Part shown: positions 32,420 through 41,799 of the stretch, in pieces
Layout of the letters: every line of letters starts with the position of its first letter
How positions within the stretch are numbered: the first letter of the stretch is position 1
From: Bartonella krasnovii
Lineage (GTDB): Bacteria; Pseudomonadota; Alphaproteobacteria; Rhizobiales; Rhizobiaceae
NCBI RefSeq assembly: GCF_003606345.3
Contig: NZ_CP031844.2
Span: 2,091,001-2,155,000, forward strand
Direction of reading: 5' to 3'
DNA length: 64,000 nucleotides
Position numbers and translations under genes: made by a program
The notes under the pieces: model-generated
The model's database searches: none
Seen by the model: the letters and a program-made list of their open reading frames with translations, nothing else
Told to the model about the DNA's origin: nothing

Positions 32420-33246
32420 GCAACGTGCTCCACTTTTTCAATATTTTCACAAACTGTGGATTGTTTTCTTTCCATAAAAATATTATTTTTTTTAGTGTCT
32501 TGAAGATCAAAAATATGGTGGTGCAAAGCTCCTCCAAAAGTTTTCTCCAGATTTTCCTTTGTGAAGATTTTTTCTGTTAACCCAGAAGCTAAAACAGTTC
32601 CTTTTATTAAAACCGTATGATCACAAAATTCCGGAACAGAGCCTAAATTATGGGTAGAGACCAAGATTACTGCTCCTTCTTTACGAAGATCTTGTAACAA
32701 AGCAATGATTTTATCTTCTGTTGTAACATCAACCCCTGTAAACGGTTCATCTAATAAAATAGCTTTTGCTTTTTGTGCCAAAGCACGCGCTAGAAAAACA
32801 CGCTTTTTCTGTCCACCAGAAAGTTCTCCAATCTGGCGCTTGGCAAAAGGCAACATATCTACGCGTTCTAAGGCAACACGAACAGCTTCATAATCTCGTG
32901 CGCTGGCATAGCGAAAAAAATTCATATGACCATACCGCCCCATCAAGACAACATCTTCAACCAGAACAGGAAAATTCCAATCCACATCTTCACTTTGAGG
33001 AACATAAGCAATAAGATTTTTTTTCAAAGCGACATCAACGGGCAAATCAAACATGCGAATTTTCCCCTTTGAAGGGCGTACAAACCCCATAATTGCTTTA
33101 AATAATGTTGATTTACCGGATCCATTAACGCCAACCAACGCTGTAATAGAACCCTTTGGACTTTCAAAGTTTACTTCGCGTAAAGCTGTATGTCCATTAC
33201 GATAAGTTACCGTTACCCCTTGGGCAAATATTCCACATTCCGTCAT
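32416..33246 (-). CDS. sitB: Mn/Fe ABC transporter ATPase, SitB-like
   Basis: The ATP-hydrolysing subunit, 276 residues. Walker A is [14 protein letters not shown] near residue 38, the signature is [17 protein letters not shown] near 143, and Walker B is [12 protein letters not shown] near 165 with the H-loop in VSTHNLG. The C-terminal 35 residues are polar and specific to this group. It sits between the binding protein and the permeases with 4-base overlaps, so the four genes form one transcript. Confidence 0.92.
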   Translation of the reverse strand: MTECGIFAQGVTVTYRNGHTALREVNFESPKGSITALVGVNGSGKSTLFKAIMGFVRPSKGKIRMFDLPVDVALKKNLIAYVPQSEDVDWNFPVLVEDVVLMGRYGHMNFFRYASARDYEAVRVALERVDMLPFAKRQIGELSGGQKKRVFLARALAQKAKAILLDEPFTGVDVTTEDKIIALLQDLRKEGAVILVSTHNLGSVPEFCDHTVLIKGTVLASGLTEKIFTKENLEKTFGGALHHHIFDLQDTKKNNIFMERKQSTVCENIEKVEHVA

Positions 33247-34151
33247 TGGCTTTTTACTCCCTCTAATAAGGCATTGCTAATACGCCCACTCGTGACACGT
33301 AATAAATCAATATAAGTGGGGACTTCACCATTTTTCTCACTTAGAGAATCAACATAGAGAACACCACCGTATTTAGCCCCTGTTTCTCTTGCAACTTGTT
33401 TTGCTGGTGCTGGAGAGATCGTGCTTTCAGAAAAAACGGCATGAATATTGTATTTACGAACCATATCAATAACATGCTTAACCTGCTGCGGTGTTCCTTG
33501 CTGATCCGCGTTAATGGGCCATAAATAAAGTTCTTTTAAATCAAAATCACGCGCCAAATAGCTAAATGCACCCTCACTGGTTACAAGCCAACGTTTATCC
33601 TGAGGAACGGCTGCCAATTCAGTTCTAATTGGATCAATGGTGGCGCGAATCTTCTGCTTATAAATTTCAGCATTTTCTTTATAAATAGCAGCATTCTCAG
33701 GATCATATTTTACAAAAGCATCGCGAATATTATCAACATAAATCAAAGCAGAGGTCGGTGACATCCATGCATGAGGATTCGGCTTACCACTAAAGGGGCC
33801 CTCACCAATTGTAATGGGTACAACACCTTTTGAAACAACGACACTTGGAACATCATTGATATTTTGAAAAAATTTTTCAAACCAAAGTTCTAATTCTAAC
33901 CCATTCCATAGGATAAGATTTGCGCCTTGTGCACGCATGAGATCACGAGGGGTGGGCTGATATTCGTGAATTTCAGCACCTGGTTTCGTGATTGATTCAA
34001 CATCAGCCGCATCACCTGCTACATTTCGCGCCATATCGGCAATAATGGTGAATGTCGTAACAGCTTTAAATTTACCAGCACATACCGCTAAATTAGGAGT
34101 AAGAAAAATAAAACTTCCCAGAATGAGAGTAAAAATTTTTTTTATATTCAT
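33243..34151 (-). CDS. sitA: Mn/Fe-binding periplasmic protein, SitA-like
   Basis: A cluster A-I metal-binding protein that delivers Mn or Fe to the SitBCD channel. With the start at ATG 34151 ([17 protein letters not shown]) it has 302 residues and a clear Sec signal ending near AVCA-GKF. The four expected metal ligands are present: His in EIHEYQPTP, His in NPHAWMSP, Glu in [13 protein letters not shown] and Asp in YVDSLSE. An in-frame start 14 codons upstream would put basic residues before the signal and is less likely. Operator-like palindromes precede it (34172-34225), suggesting metal-dependent repression. Confidence 0.93.
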   Translation of the reverse strand: MNIKKIFTLILGSFIFLTPNLAVCAGKFKAVTTFTIIADMARNVAGDAADVESITKPGAEIHEYQPTPRDLMRAQGANLILWNGLELELWFEKFFQNINDVPSVVVSKGVVPITIGEGPFSGKPNPHAWMSPTSALIYVDNIRDAFVKYDPENAAIYKENAEIYKQKIRATIDPIRTELAAVPQDKRWLVTSEGAFSYLARDFDLKELYLWPINADQQGTPQQVKHVIDMVRKYNIHAVFSESTISPAPAKQVARETGAKYGGVLYVDSLSEKNGEVPTYIDLLRVTSGRISNALLEGVKSQ

Positions 34152-34171
34152 TAATTTTCTCTTTATTTTAT

Positions 34172-34225
34172 TGCGAATGATTTGCATTATCATTTAGCCA
34201 TAACAGTTATCTTTTGCATTTGCAA
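34172..34225 (-). promoter_or_regulatory. candidate Fur/Mur operators before sitA
   Basis: TGCGAATGATTTGCA (34172-34186) is a near-perfect palindrome of the kind described as Mur-responsive sequences before rhizobial sit genes. On the minus strand, the 19 bases 34191-34173 (GATAATGCAAATCATTCGC) match the classical Fur box at 15 of 19 positions. A second palindrome TTGCA-TT-TGCAA lies at 34214-34225. Two sites upstream of sitA parallel the two MRS elements reported in Rhizobium. Binding and the metal sensed are inferences. Confidence 0.6.
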
Positions 34226-34649
34226 TGAAGGATTTTTACAAAAATTAACTTTTCAAGTCCTTTAAAAAAAATTCTTTCTTTTCTTAAAAATTTACCTTAA
34301 AAAATTGAATGATTTTAAAGAAAAATTGCTTTGTTATTTTGCAAAGAATTTAATAAAAATTCGAGATATCTTTTCCATTCGTTGCTGATAAGCTTGTGTT
34401 TTATGGCACTTTTTATCTCATAAAGTCTGTGACTTTTCGATTGCTGTTCAATCAACAGCTCATTCCAATGAATAACATATTAATTTATAAGGATAACGTA
34501 TCGTTTTATTGAGTTAATGATCTGAGTATCATAGGGTTTTATCATTTTAAACTTTTTTATTATGACGCAATGATTATCTTTTACTTGATCATTACAAGCA
34601 AATGAGTCTGTAAACAAAAACGATAAAAAGGAATAAAAGTCCTTTTATG
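34226..34649. other. gene-free spacer upstream of sitA
   Basis: Very AT-rich with no open frame or structure that I can support. It presumably marks the edge of the sit promoter region and a neighbouring decayed element. Confidence 0.4.
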
Positions 34650-34835
34650 GTCTCTCGCAACACAAGGTTTTGTCGGCTATATGGAAGCTAGAAAAGAGAA
34701 AGTATAATGGAGCCAATAAGCTTATCCACGGATGCTATCGTAAAATAAACCTAGAAGCATTGAAATATGTTTCTCAAAACAAGCACACATTTGAAAAAAT
34801 ATTGCGTATATCTGTTTGGTTTATCTCTGAAATGA
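34650..34835 (+). pseudogene. integrase 5' fragment (copy E)
   Basis: Aligned with copy A across its whole preserved length. CACGGATGCTATCGTAAAAT stands where copy A has CACGGGCACCGCCGCAAAAT. ATGTTTCTCAAAACAAG stands where copy A has ATGTTTCTTTAAAACAAG, and GAAGCATTGAAAT where copy A has GGTGCTTTAAGAG. The upstream half ACAAGGTTTTGTCGGCTATA matches GCAAGGTCTGTCGCAACATT loosely. A 60-codon open frame survives (34670-34852), but it is not a functional product. Confidence 0.7.
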
Positions 34836-35460
34836 GAATGCAGCTTTTTTAGAAGAGAATATCAAGATATAAAGTAAAAAAACTCTTCCGATGATCTTCC
34901 TTTTTAATTCAGCTTTACATTAAATGAATTTTAAAAATCCAAAGGATTTTAGTCTATTATTGGTGGTTTTAGTAGATCAGGTTAGTCAAGTTATTTACAG
35001 ATATTATGCAATTTTTGCGTTTTTTCTAAAGAATCTCAAGCAATACCTTTTAATTCATAGAAGGCGTATTGCCCTATGTTTTTACTCTCATTTTCCAATG
35101 AGATACACATCTCTCACACAAAAACAGAACGCTCAAAACAGAGACTTATTATGTTATTTATGCGACTTGTTTTAACACCCCCCTATATTCATTTCATGGG
35201 CTTGAGTTGAAAGATACAGGTCCCAAAGGGGATGAGCTCCATCATTGATTTTACAAAATGCGGTATCATTATTTTCTCTTTTATGGTTTCTAAACAACTG
35301 CTTCACTTTAAGGTAGGAGAATAAAAGATTTTGATTCATTCAAAGAGGATTTGAAATGATAAGTCTCATAATATTGGGGCTTCTTATTTAAGATAAAAAT
35401 TATCAATGGATGGATTGTCGTAAAGCTTCTTTCAAAAAATTCCATAGACGGCAAACCTTA
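34836..35460. other. gene-free stretch downstream of pheT
   Basis: An 83-codon open frame at 34924-35175 lacks a ribosome site and a recognisable domain, so it is not called. The rest has dense stops in all frames. Nothing else is supportable. Confidence 0.4.
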
Positions 35461-35490
35461 AAAATAAAGGAGCACTCATAAAGTGCTCCT
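35461..35490 (-). terminator. pheT intrinsic terminator
   Basis: AGGAGCACT/AGTGCTCCT (35468-35476 with 35482-35490) is a perfect 9-bp stem with a 5-base loop. It is followed on the minus strand by TTTATTTTT, 28 bases after the pheT stop. Confidence 0.9.
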
Positions 35491-35517
35491 GTCTTTATAA
35501 AAGTCATTTGAAAATAC

Positions 35518-37932
35518 TCAATGACGAAGATAAGCGCCTGTCATTTTAGTGACGTTTTCTATAACTTTTGCAGCAATTTCTTCTAGGTCTTTATCTGTCA
35601 AAGTGCGTTCAATCGGTTGAATAACAATCTCGATGGCAACAGATTTTTTATCTTCACCAAGGCTTTGCTCTTCAAAAAGATCAAAAACTTGGACAGAGTA
35701 AATAAGTTTTTTATCAGCGCCTTGAGCAGCACGAACAATAAGAGAAGAAGCAACTTTTTTGTCAACAATAAATGCAAAATCACGCCGCACCATTTGAAAC
35801 GGCGATAATTTCAAAGGAGGACGGCTTTTCGTTGTTTTTTTCTTTGGTTCTGGAATTTGATCTAGAAAAATTTCAAAGCCGCATAAAGGACCACTGACAT
35901 CTAATTTTTCTAAGGTCGCTGGATGAAAAACACCAAAAAAACCGAGGATAATCTTTGATCCAAGTTTTATGATCCCTGAACGACCTGGATGATACCAATC
36001 AGGGGCTCCAACTTCAATCTGTACTTTCCCAACATCTATATCGCATGCTTCTAAAACGGCTAAAGCATCTGCTTTGGCATCAAAAACATCAACAGCTGTT
36101 GCATTTCCATTCCAAAAACGCCCAGCACCTTCAAATTGCTCTGTGCCACGACGAATCCCACTTACAACACGTCGTTGTTTATCAGGGGTATCACCTTCAT
36201 AAATGCTGGAAACTTCAAACAAAGCAAGATCAGAAAAACCACGATCAGCATTTCTCTGTGCAGCTATAAGCAAACCAGGTAAAAGAGAAGGACGCATCAC
36301 TGACATATCAGCGGAAATAGGATTGATCAATTTAAGCTGTGCTTCACCTCCCCCAAAAGCAAGAGCTTGATTTTCGGAGATAAAAGACCATGTTACTGCT
36401 TCTTTCATACCACGATGCGCTAAAGCCAAACGGGTAGCGCGTGAACGAATTTGCACGCATGTTAAAACCTGCTCTTTTCCTTCTGTGAAATTTTCCAAAG
36501 GAATAGGTTTAATTTTATCTAGCCCATAAATCCTCATGACTTCTTCCACCAAATCGGCTTTACCCATAATGTCAGGGCGCCATGATGGTACTTTTACTGT
36601 AATGACATCTCCTTTTCCCTCAATGCGAAATCCAAGTTTCGTTAAAATAGAGATGACTTTTTCAGGCTCTATTTCCAAATGTGTTAAACGTTTAATCTCA
36701 GAAAAAGGAAAAGCGATCTGTTTGGTTTCTTGTTGCTGATAGCCAACAATTTTTGCCTTGGATATTTCACCACCACAAAGGCGTAAGGTGAGTTCTGTTG
36801 CAATTTCAAGCCCTGTTTCCATAAAAGTCGGATCAACACCCCGTTCAAACCGATAACGTGCATCACTGATAAGACCTAATGTTCGCCCTGTTTGTGCAAT
36901 GCTTTGCGCATCCCAAAGCGCCGATTCAATAATAACGCGCCGCGTCGTCTCATCACAGCTTGTTCTTTCACCACCCATGATACCAGCAATGGAAACAACC
37001 CCCTCGTCATCGGCAATAACGCAATCTTTAACATTCAAATGATAAGTTTTTCCATTCAATGCTTGAAGCTGTTCACCTTCACGCGCACAACGAACATACA
37101 AATTTCCTTTAATTTTATCAGCATCAAAAACATGGAGCGGACGACCAAGGTCAAAACTAATATAATTGGTCATATCAACCAGCGCATTAATCGGTCTTAG
37201 ACCAATTGCGCTTAAACGCTGTTGCATCCATTGCGGTGATGGACCATTTTGAACATTGCGCACTTCACGCCAAGCAAAACCTAAACATAAGGATGTGCTT
37301 TGCGAAAAATCTAACGAAACATCAAGTGGTGTCTCAAAACGCGCTTCGAATTGTGGTAAGGATAATTCTTTTAGTTTTCCTATTTCAGCAGCTGCAAGAT
37401 CACGGGCAATACCGCGAACACCTGTGCAATCAGAGCGATTAGGAGTCAAACCAATATCAATGATTGGGTCATCTAGACCAGCATAAGCTGCAAAGGCCTC
37501 TCCAATAGGTGCATTTTCTGGAAGTTCGATAATGCCATCGTGCTCACCTGATAATTCAAGCTCTGCCCATGAACACATCATTCCAAAACTTTCAACACCA
37601 CGGATTTTTCCTACGGATAATGTTACATCGAGTCCTGGAACATAAGTGCCTGGTAATGCAAGAACTCCAACAAGGCCTGCACGTGCATTTGGTGCTCCAC
37701 AGATAACTTGAACAGGTGTATCAGAGCTTGTATCCACGGATAAAATCTGGAGTTTATCTGCATCAGGGTGTTTTTTTGCTGTTAAAACTTTCGCAATCAC
37801 AAAACCTTTTAAAGAAGAACGATCATCAACATGGTCAACCTCAAGGCCTATAGCTGTTAGTTTATCACAAATTTTATCTAAAGATGCATCTGTCTCTAAG
37901 TGATCTTTTAACCACGACAAAGTAAATTTCAT
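35518..37932 (-). CDS. pheT: phenylalanine--tRNA ligase beta subunit
   Basis: The large subunit of the alpha2-beta2 enzyme that charges tRNA-Phe. It has 804 residues, standard length. The N-terminal EMAP-like tRNA-binding domain (about 40-150; [28 protein letters not shown]) is followed by the B3/B4 editing domain, the B5 domain with [21 protein letters not shown] earlier and [15 protein letters not shown], and the C-terminal FDX-ACB anticodon-binding domain ([20 protein letters not shown]). It follows pheS by 32 bases and ends at a strong terminator. Confidence 0.97.
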   Translation of the reverse strand: MKFTLSWLKDHLETDASLDKICDKLTAIGLEVDHVDDRSSLKGFVIAKVLTAKKHPDADKLQILSVDTSSDTPVQVICGAPNARAGLVGVLALPGTYVPGLDVTLSVGKIRGVESFGMMCSWAELELSGEHDGIIELPENAPIGEAFAAYAGLDDPIIDIGLTPNRSDCTGVRGIARDLAAAEIGKLKELSLPQFEARFETPLDVSLDFSQSTSLCLGFAWREVRNVQNGPSPQWMQQRLSAIGLRPINALVDMTNYISFDLGRPLHVFDADKIKGNLYVRCAREGEQLQALNGKTYHLNVKDCVIADDEGVVSIAGIMGGERTSCDETTRRVIIESALWDAQSIAQTGRTLGLISDARYRFERGVDPTFMETGLEIATELTLRLCGGEISKAKIVGYQQQETKQIAFPFSEIKRLTHLEIEPEKVISILTKLGFRIEGKGDVITVKVPSWRPDIMGKADLVEEVMRIYGLDKIKPIPLENFTEGKEQVLTCVQIRSRATRLALAHRGMKEAVTWSFISENQALAFGGGEAQLKLINPISADMSVMRPSLLPGLLIAAQRNADRGFSDLALFEVSSIYEGDTPDKQRRVVSGIRRGTEQFEGAGRFWNGNATAVDVFDAKADALAVLEACDIDVGKVQIEVGAPDWYHPGRSGIIKLGSKIILGFFGVFHPATLEKLDVSGPLCGFEIFLDQIPEPKKKTTKSRPPLKLSPFQMVRRDFAFIVDKKVASSLIVRAAQGADKKLIYSVQVFDLFEEQSLGEDKKSVAIEIVIQPIERTLTDKDLEEIAAKVIENVTKMTGAYLRH

Positions 37933-37964
37933 TTTAAAACCTCACATGAAAGCTTCTGATAAGA

Positions 37965-39047
37965 TCACACACTTCTATTGGGAAAAAAAGCAGGCATATC
38001 AAAGCAACGAAAGCCATAATGGTCTAGCCAACGCAGATCAGCATCAAAAAAAGCGCGTAAATCAGGCATGCCGTATTTCAACATGGCAATACGATCAATG
38101 CCCATTCCCCACGCAAAGCCTTGATATTCATCGGGATCTAAACCAACATTTTTCAACACATGAGGATGCACCATTCCACAGCCTAAAATTTCCAACCAAT
38201 CCTGCCCTTCGCCAAACTTTACCTCTGAACCAGAACGATCACATTGAATATCCACTTCCATAGATGGTTCGGTAAAAGGAAAAAAAGAGGGACGAAAACG
38301 CATTTTTACTGAAGAAACTTCAAAAAATTCTTTACAAAAAGTCTCATGTAACCACATCATATGCGCGATAGTGGAGGTCTTATCAATGACAAGACCTTCT
38401 ACCTGATGAAACATAGGTGAATGTGTTGCATCCGAATCCATACGGTAAGTTTTTCCAGGAATAATGATCCGTATCGGTGCTTGTTGTTTTTCCAGTGTGC
38501 GAATTTGTACAGGTGAGGTATGGGTTCGCAATAATTTGCGTTCTCCCATTTTATCAACATCAAAAAAGAAGGTATCATGCATTTCACGTGCTGGATGCCC
38601 TTCAGGAAAATTCAATGCCGTAAAATTATAATAATCTGTTTCAATATCTGGTCCTTCTGCAAGTGAAAAACCCAATTTTGTATAAATGGCGATAATTTCC
38701 TCAATCACTTGTGAAATAGGATGAATACGTCCCCGTTCCATAGGTGAAGAGCGAACAGGCAAGGTAATATCAACCGTTTCACGAGAAAGACGGGCATTCA
38801 TTGCTTGTCTTTTTAGAAGATCACGCTTTTGCGTCCATAATTCTAAAATGCGATTTTTTAATCCATTAAGAACGGGTCCAACTTTTTGGCGCTCGCTCGC
38901 CTCCATCTTTCCTAATGCTTTTAATTTTTCAGAGATGCTCCCTTTTTTACCCAATGCTGCAATACGCACTGCTTCAAGGGCCTGTTCATCACCTGCAGCT
39001 TCTAAGGCTAAACAAATTTCTTGTTCCAGACGCTCAATATCGTTCAT
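37965..39047 (-). CDS. pheS: phenylalanine--tRNA ligase alpha subunit
   Basis: The catalytic class II synthetase subunit, 360 residues. The N-terminal coiled coil is followed by the motif 2 region ([13 protein letters not shown]), with [17 protein letters not shown] near residue 250 and the motif 3 [18 protein letters not shown] near 320. The A294-like position of the Phe pocket (E. coli numbering) falls in the [10 protein letters not shown] segment. It sits 93 bases after rplT, with a terminator-like hairpin between, so it may be partly independent of the r-protein genes. Confidence 0.97.
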   Translation of the reverse strand: MNDIERLEQEICLALEAAGDEQALEAVRIAALGKKGSISEKLKALGKMEASERQKVGPVLNGLKNRILELWTQKRDLLKRQAMNARLSRETVDITLPVRSSPMERGRIHPISQVIEEIIAIYTKLGFSLAEGPDIETDYYNFTALNFPEGHPAREMHDTFFFDVDKMGERKLLRTHTSPVQIRTLEKQQAPIRIIIPGKTYRMDSDATHSPMFHQVEGLVIDKTSTIAHMMWLHETFCKEFFEVSSVKMRFRPSFFPFTEPSMEVDIQCDRSGSEVKFGEGQDWLEILGCGMVHPHVLKNVGLDPDEYQGFAWGMGIDRIAMLKYGMPDLRAFFDADLRWLDHYGFRCFDMPAFFPNRSV

Positions 39048-39067
39048 ATTTTTGCCTATTTTTTAAT

Positions 39068-39102
39068 AAAAAAACCCCGCACTCGCAATAGCCAGCACGG
39101 GA
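39068..39102 (-). terminator. terminator or attenuator between rplT and pheS
   Basis: On the minus strand CCCGTGCT pairs with AGTGCGGG (two G-U pairs) around a 10-base loop and is followed by seven T. It follows rplT by about 38 bases and precedes pheS by about 20. It could end the rpmI-rplT transcript or attenuate read-through into pheST; no Phe-rich leader peptide was seen. Confidence 0.75.
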
Positions 39103-39140
39103 CCTCGAATAAATAAATGCTTTAAGAGAACACGACTGGC

Positions 39141-39542
39141 TTACTTGACAGCGCTTTCAAAAGCATTAGGTGTTGTATCTTTTAAATATTCTAAAGCTTT
39201 TTTTGCCGAAGTGACTAAAGCAGAAAATGCTTCTGCCTCATAGATTGCTATATCTGAAAGAACTTTACGATCAACTTCAATACCAGCTTTTGATAAGCCA
39301 TCAATAAAACGTCCATACGTTAAACCTTCTGCACGAGCAGCCGCATTAATTCTCTGAATCCATAAAGCGCGGAAAGTACGCTTTCTATTTTTGCGATCAC
39401 GATAAGCATATTGCTTTGAACGATCAACTGCTGCCTTAGCAGCACGAATGGTATTTTTACGACGACCGTAAAAACCTTCAGCCTGTTTCAAAACTTTTTT
39501 GTGTTTAGCGTGGGCTGTCACACCTCTTTTTACACGTGCCAT
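39141..39542 (-). CDS. rplT: 50S ribosomal protein L20
   Basis: An early-assembly 23S rRNA-binding protein of 133 residues. It opens [24 protein letters not shown] and contains [18 protein letters not shown] and [17 protein letters not shown], all diagnostic. It is 33 bases downstream of rpmI in the usual L35-L20 pair. The C-terminal extension after residue 118 ([13 protein letters not shown]) is typical of rhizobia. Confidence 0.98.
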   Translation of the reverse strand: MARVKRGVTAHAKHKKVLKQAEGFYGRRKNTIRAAKAAVDRSKQYAYRDRKNRKRTFRALWIQRINAAARAEGLTYGRFIDGLSKAGIEVDRKVLSDIAIYEAEAFSALVTSAKKALEYLKDTTPNAFESAVK

Positions 39543-39575
39543 GTAATACTCTCCTCAAAATCAAAAGCGTAAGGT

Positions 39576-39779
39576 TTAAGAACCATTCGGCAAATAATAC
39601 TGAATGACTTTCTTGGCATCTGGCTCACTCAAGACCATCGTTCCACGTGCATCACGAATAAATTTATTCGAACGCTTAATCATACCATGGCGCTTACCGG
39701 CGGCTGCTACTTTAATTTTGCCTGACGCAGTGATTTTAAACCGCTTTTTAGCGGATGATTTGGTCTTCATCTTGGGCAT
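39576..39779 (-). CDS. rpmI: 50S ribosomal protein L35
   Basis: A 67-residue basic protein: [20 protein letters not shown] then [20 protein letters not shown], the standard L35 sequence. First gene of the rpmI-rplT pair. infC is not immediately upstream here. A hairpin-rich leader precedes it (39830-39915). Confidence 0.98.
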   Translation of the reverse strand: MPKMKTKSSAKKRFKITASGKIKVAAAGKRHGMIKRSNKFIRDARGTMVLSEPDAKKVIQYYLPNGS

Positions 39780-39829
39780 TTTGCTACTCCATACATTAAT
39801 TCATTCAATCGAACATTTTATTCATTCAA

Positions 39830-39915
39830 GCGGACCAACACTTGAATAAGCATTTAAACAGCCACGGCATGCCCTGCCGGGCGGTTCTTCAACAGACATT
39901 TTCATAAGCTAGTAT
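39830..39915 (-). promoter_or_regulatory. structured leader upstream of rpmI
   Basis: On the minus strand a GC-rich hairpin (CGGCA-GGGCA-TGCCG, extended by flanking GCC/GGC, about 39868-39892) is followed by a 7-bp hairpin ATTCAAG/CTTGAAT around a 10-base loop. In E. coli and Bacillus L20 autoregulates this operon by binding the leader; whether this leader does so is an inference. The first hairpin might instead terminate upstream transcription, though its T-tract is poor. Confidence 0.4.
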
Positions 39916-39936
39916 ACACAAAATAGCAAGAGTGTA

Positions 39937-40698
39937 TTACAAAAAAATCGGCGCTCCATTGCCTTTAATTTCAACCAAAGGAGCCGGAATAGCATTTGTT
40001 TTGCATGCGGCTTTACATAAATCAGCAATGATGCATTGCCTACATTGTGCTTTACGTGCTTGGCAGATGTAACGCCCATGCAAAATCAGCCAATGATGCG
40101 CATGACGAAGATAATGAATCGGTATAATTTTTAATAATTTTTTCTCAACAATCTCTGGTGTTTTTCCAGGTGCCAAACCAAGGCGATTGCTTAAGCGAAA
40201 AATATGTGTATCGACCGCTAATGTAGGCTGACCAAAAGCAACATTCAAAACGACATTAGCTGTTTTGCGTCCCACGCCTGGAAGCGACATAAGTGCTTCA
40301 CGTGTATCAGGGATTTGACCACCATATTGCTCCATTAAACAGTTGCAAAGTGCATAAACATTACGTGCTTTTGCACGCCAAAGACCAATTGAACGGATAT
40401 GACGTGCTATTTCTTCTTCTCCTAATGCAACCATTTTTTCCGGTTGATCAGCAAGGCGAAAGAGTTCTTTTGTCGCTTTATTAACGCTTACATCTGTCGC
40501 TTGAGCTGAAAGAACAACAGCAATCAACAGTGTAAAAGTATTTATATAGTTAAGATCACTCTTAGGTGTCGGGCGTTGCACAGAAAAACGGCGAAATATT
40601 TCTGCAATTTCATCTTTATTATATGATATACCGGATAAATTTTGCGCCTTTGACAAATTTATGGTATTCCGAAGTATTTTTATGTTACTTTGAGACAT
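39937..40698 (-). CDS. nth: endonuclease III
   Basis: A bifunctional DNA glycosylase/AP lyase for oxidised pyrimidines. It has 253 residues. The helix-hairpin-helix LPGVGRKTANVVLN carries the catalytic lysine, and VDTHIFRLSNRLG carries the catalytic aspartate. The C-terminal 4Fe-4S loop has the exact C-X6-C-X2-C-X5-C spacing (CQARKAQC, RQ, CIIADLC). About 25 extra N-terminal residues precede the core, and a later start is possible. It diverges from the heat-shock gene hsp20. Confidence 0.95.
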   Translation of the reverse strand: MSQSNIKILRNTINLSKAQNLSGISYNKDEIAEIFRRFSVQRPTPKSDLNYINTFTLLIAVVLSAQATDVSVNKATKELFRLADQPEKMVALGEEEIARHIRSIGLWRAKARNVYALCNCLMEQYGGQIPDTREALMSLPGVGRKTANVVLNVAFGQPTLAVDTHIFRLSNRLGLAPGKTPEIVEKKLLKIIPIHYLRHAHHWLILHGRYICQARKAQCRQCIIADLCKAACKTNAIPAPLVEIKGNGAPIFL

Positions 40699-40719
40699 TA
40701 AGCTCTCTTAATCTTCTCT

Positions 40720-40748
40720 CTTGAAGTTATCATTCACGCTCGCCATAT
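40720..40748 (+). promoter_or_regulatory. sigma-32 (RpoH)-type heat-shock promoter
   Basis: CTTGAAG (40720-40726) and CGCCATAT (40741-40748) are separated by 14 bases, close to the alphaproteobacterial RpoH consensus CTTGAAA with a CCATAT-type -10. The small heat-shock gene starts 70 bases downstream, which is a fitting distance. Confidence 0.75.
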
Positions 40749-40818
40749 GAGAAGAATGCAGCGAACACTTTATATAGAGTTTTGTCAAGTAAAGCCGCTT
40801 TAAAGAGGATACTCATGA

Positions 40819-41250
40819 ATGACACATGTGACACCTTTCTCTAATCCTTTCCTTTTAGGATTTGAAACTGTAGAAAAAATATTACAACGTATCGGTAAAA
40901 CTGATGAGGCTTACCCAGCCTATAATATTGAGCGTTTACATAAAAACGATGATGCAAATCATCTCCGGATAACTTTAGCTGTTGCTGGATTTAAGATTAA
41001 TCATCTTAATATTTTGCTCGATGATAATCAATTGGTTATCCATGGTAAACAAACAGACAATCAAAATCATCAATATTTATATCGTGGTATAGCCGCGCGG
41101 CAATTCCAGCGGATCTTTGTCCTTGCGGAAGGGATGAATGTTACAAATGCAGAGTTGAAAAATGGTCTTTTATCAATTAATCTGTATCAACCAAAATTAA
41201 AAAAAGAAATAAAACAGATTCCAATTAAAGTCAGTCGTAGTGAGTTATAA
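40819..41250 (+). CDS. Hsp20-family small heat-shock protein
   Basis: An ATP-independent holdase of 143 residues with an alpha-crystallin domain. The N-terminal PFSNPFLLGFETVEKIL and YPAYNIERL are typical of class A rhizobial Hsps (IbpA-like). The core LRITLAVAGFKINHLNILLD and the C-terminal AELKNGLLSINLYQP follow. The C-terminal I-x-I-type motif is present as IPIKV. The start at 40819 is preceded by AGAGGAT. It is driven by the RpoH-type promoter at 40720 and cotranscribed with the DUF1150 gene 25 bases on. Confidence 0.92.
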   Translation: MTHVTPFSNPFLLGFETVEKILQRIGKTDEAYPAYNIERLHKNDDANHLRITLAVAGFKINHLNILLDDNQLVIHGKQTDNQNHQYLYRGIAARQFQRIFVLAEGMNVTNAELKNGLLSINLYQPKLKKEIKQIPIKVSRSEL

Positions 41251-41275
41251 AGTTAAGGCGTAAAGGAACAGTGAA

Positions 41276-41527
41276 ATGGGAGAACATAAACAAAGCTTAT
41301 CATTTCAAAACACGTCCTACTCTGATGCGGGACAGATTGCTTATTTAAAAAAAGTTTGTACAGATGATCTAGCTAAAAACTTTCCAGATCTTCCACCTAT
41401 GACTCCAGGCATTACCATATGGGCGCTTTTTGGGGAAACAGGTTATCCTATCATTTTATCCGATGAACGCTCTATTGCTCTTGCTGGAGCCAATGAGCAC
41501 GAACTCCAGATTGTTACTCTACACTAA
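41276..41527 (+). CDS. DUF1150 family protein
   Basis: An 83-residue alphaproteobacterial protein of unknown function: the middle PPMTPGITIWALFGETGYPIILSDERSIALAGANEHEL is the DUF1150 signature. The family is regularly found next to small heat-shock genes, as here (25-base gap), so a role in the heat-shock response is plausible but unproven. It is followed by a strong terminator. Confidence 0.9.
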   Translation: MGEHKQSLSFQNTSYSDAGQIAYLKKVCTDDLAKNFPDLPPMTPGITIWALFGETGYPIILSDERSIALAGANEHELQIVTLH

Positions 41528-41539
41528 ATTGCGCTTTAC

Positions 41540-41582
41540 GAGAAAAAACGGATCTATTTATAAATTCTATCCGTTTTTTCTC
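41540..41582 (+). terminator. terminator of the hsp20-DUF1150 operon
   Basis: A perfect 14-bp stem GAGAAAAAACGGAT/ATCCGTTTTTTCTC (41540-41553 with 41569-41582) around a 15-base loop, 12 bases after the stop codon. The T-run lies inside the 3' arm. Confidence 0.85.
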
Positions 41583-41799
41583 AGTTAAAGGGTGTTGTGC
41601 TATTTAACGGTATTGTTGGATTTTGCTTTCTTTTATTGGTGAGGGCTGCAGTGTCTTGGTATTGTGTGAGGCCTAGAAGGATTGGCATTTTGCTACAATG
41701 GTAGTGTTATCACTAAAATAAAAGATTGATGACTATTCATAATTAATTTTTTGCAACTGGAATGAGGGGCTTGAAAATTATGAGATTCTCTCATTTAAG

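Noticed and set aside
34670..34852. 60-codon open frame upstream of pheT
   Set aside because: Explained by integrase fossil copy E.
40749..40818. ROSE-type RNA thermometer before hsp20
   Set aside because: No stem with the U-U-G-C-U anti-Shine-Dalgarno hairpin could be drawn; only a trivial CTTT/AAAG pairing is seen. The sigma-32 promoter explains regulation better.
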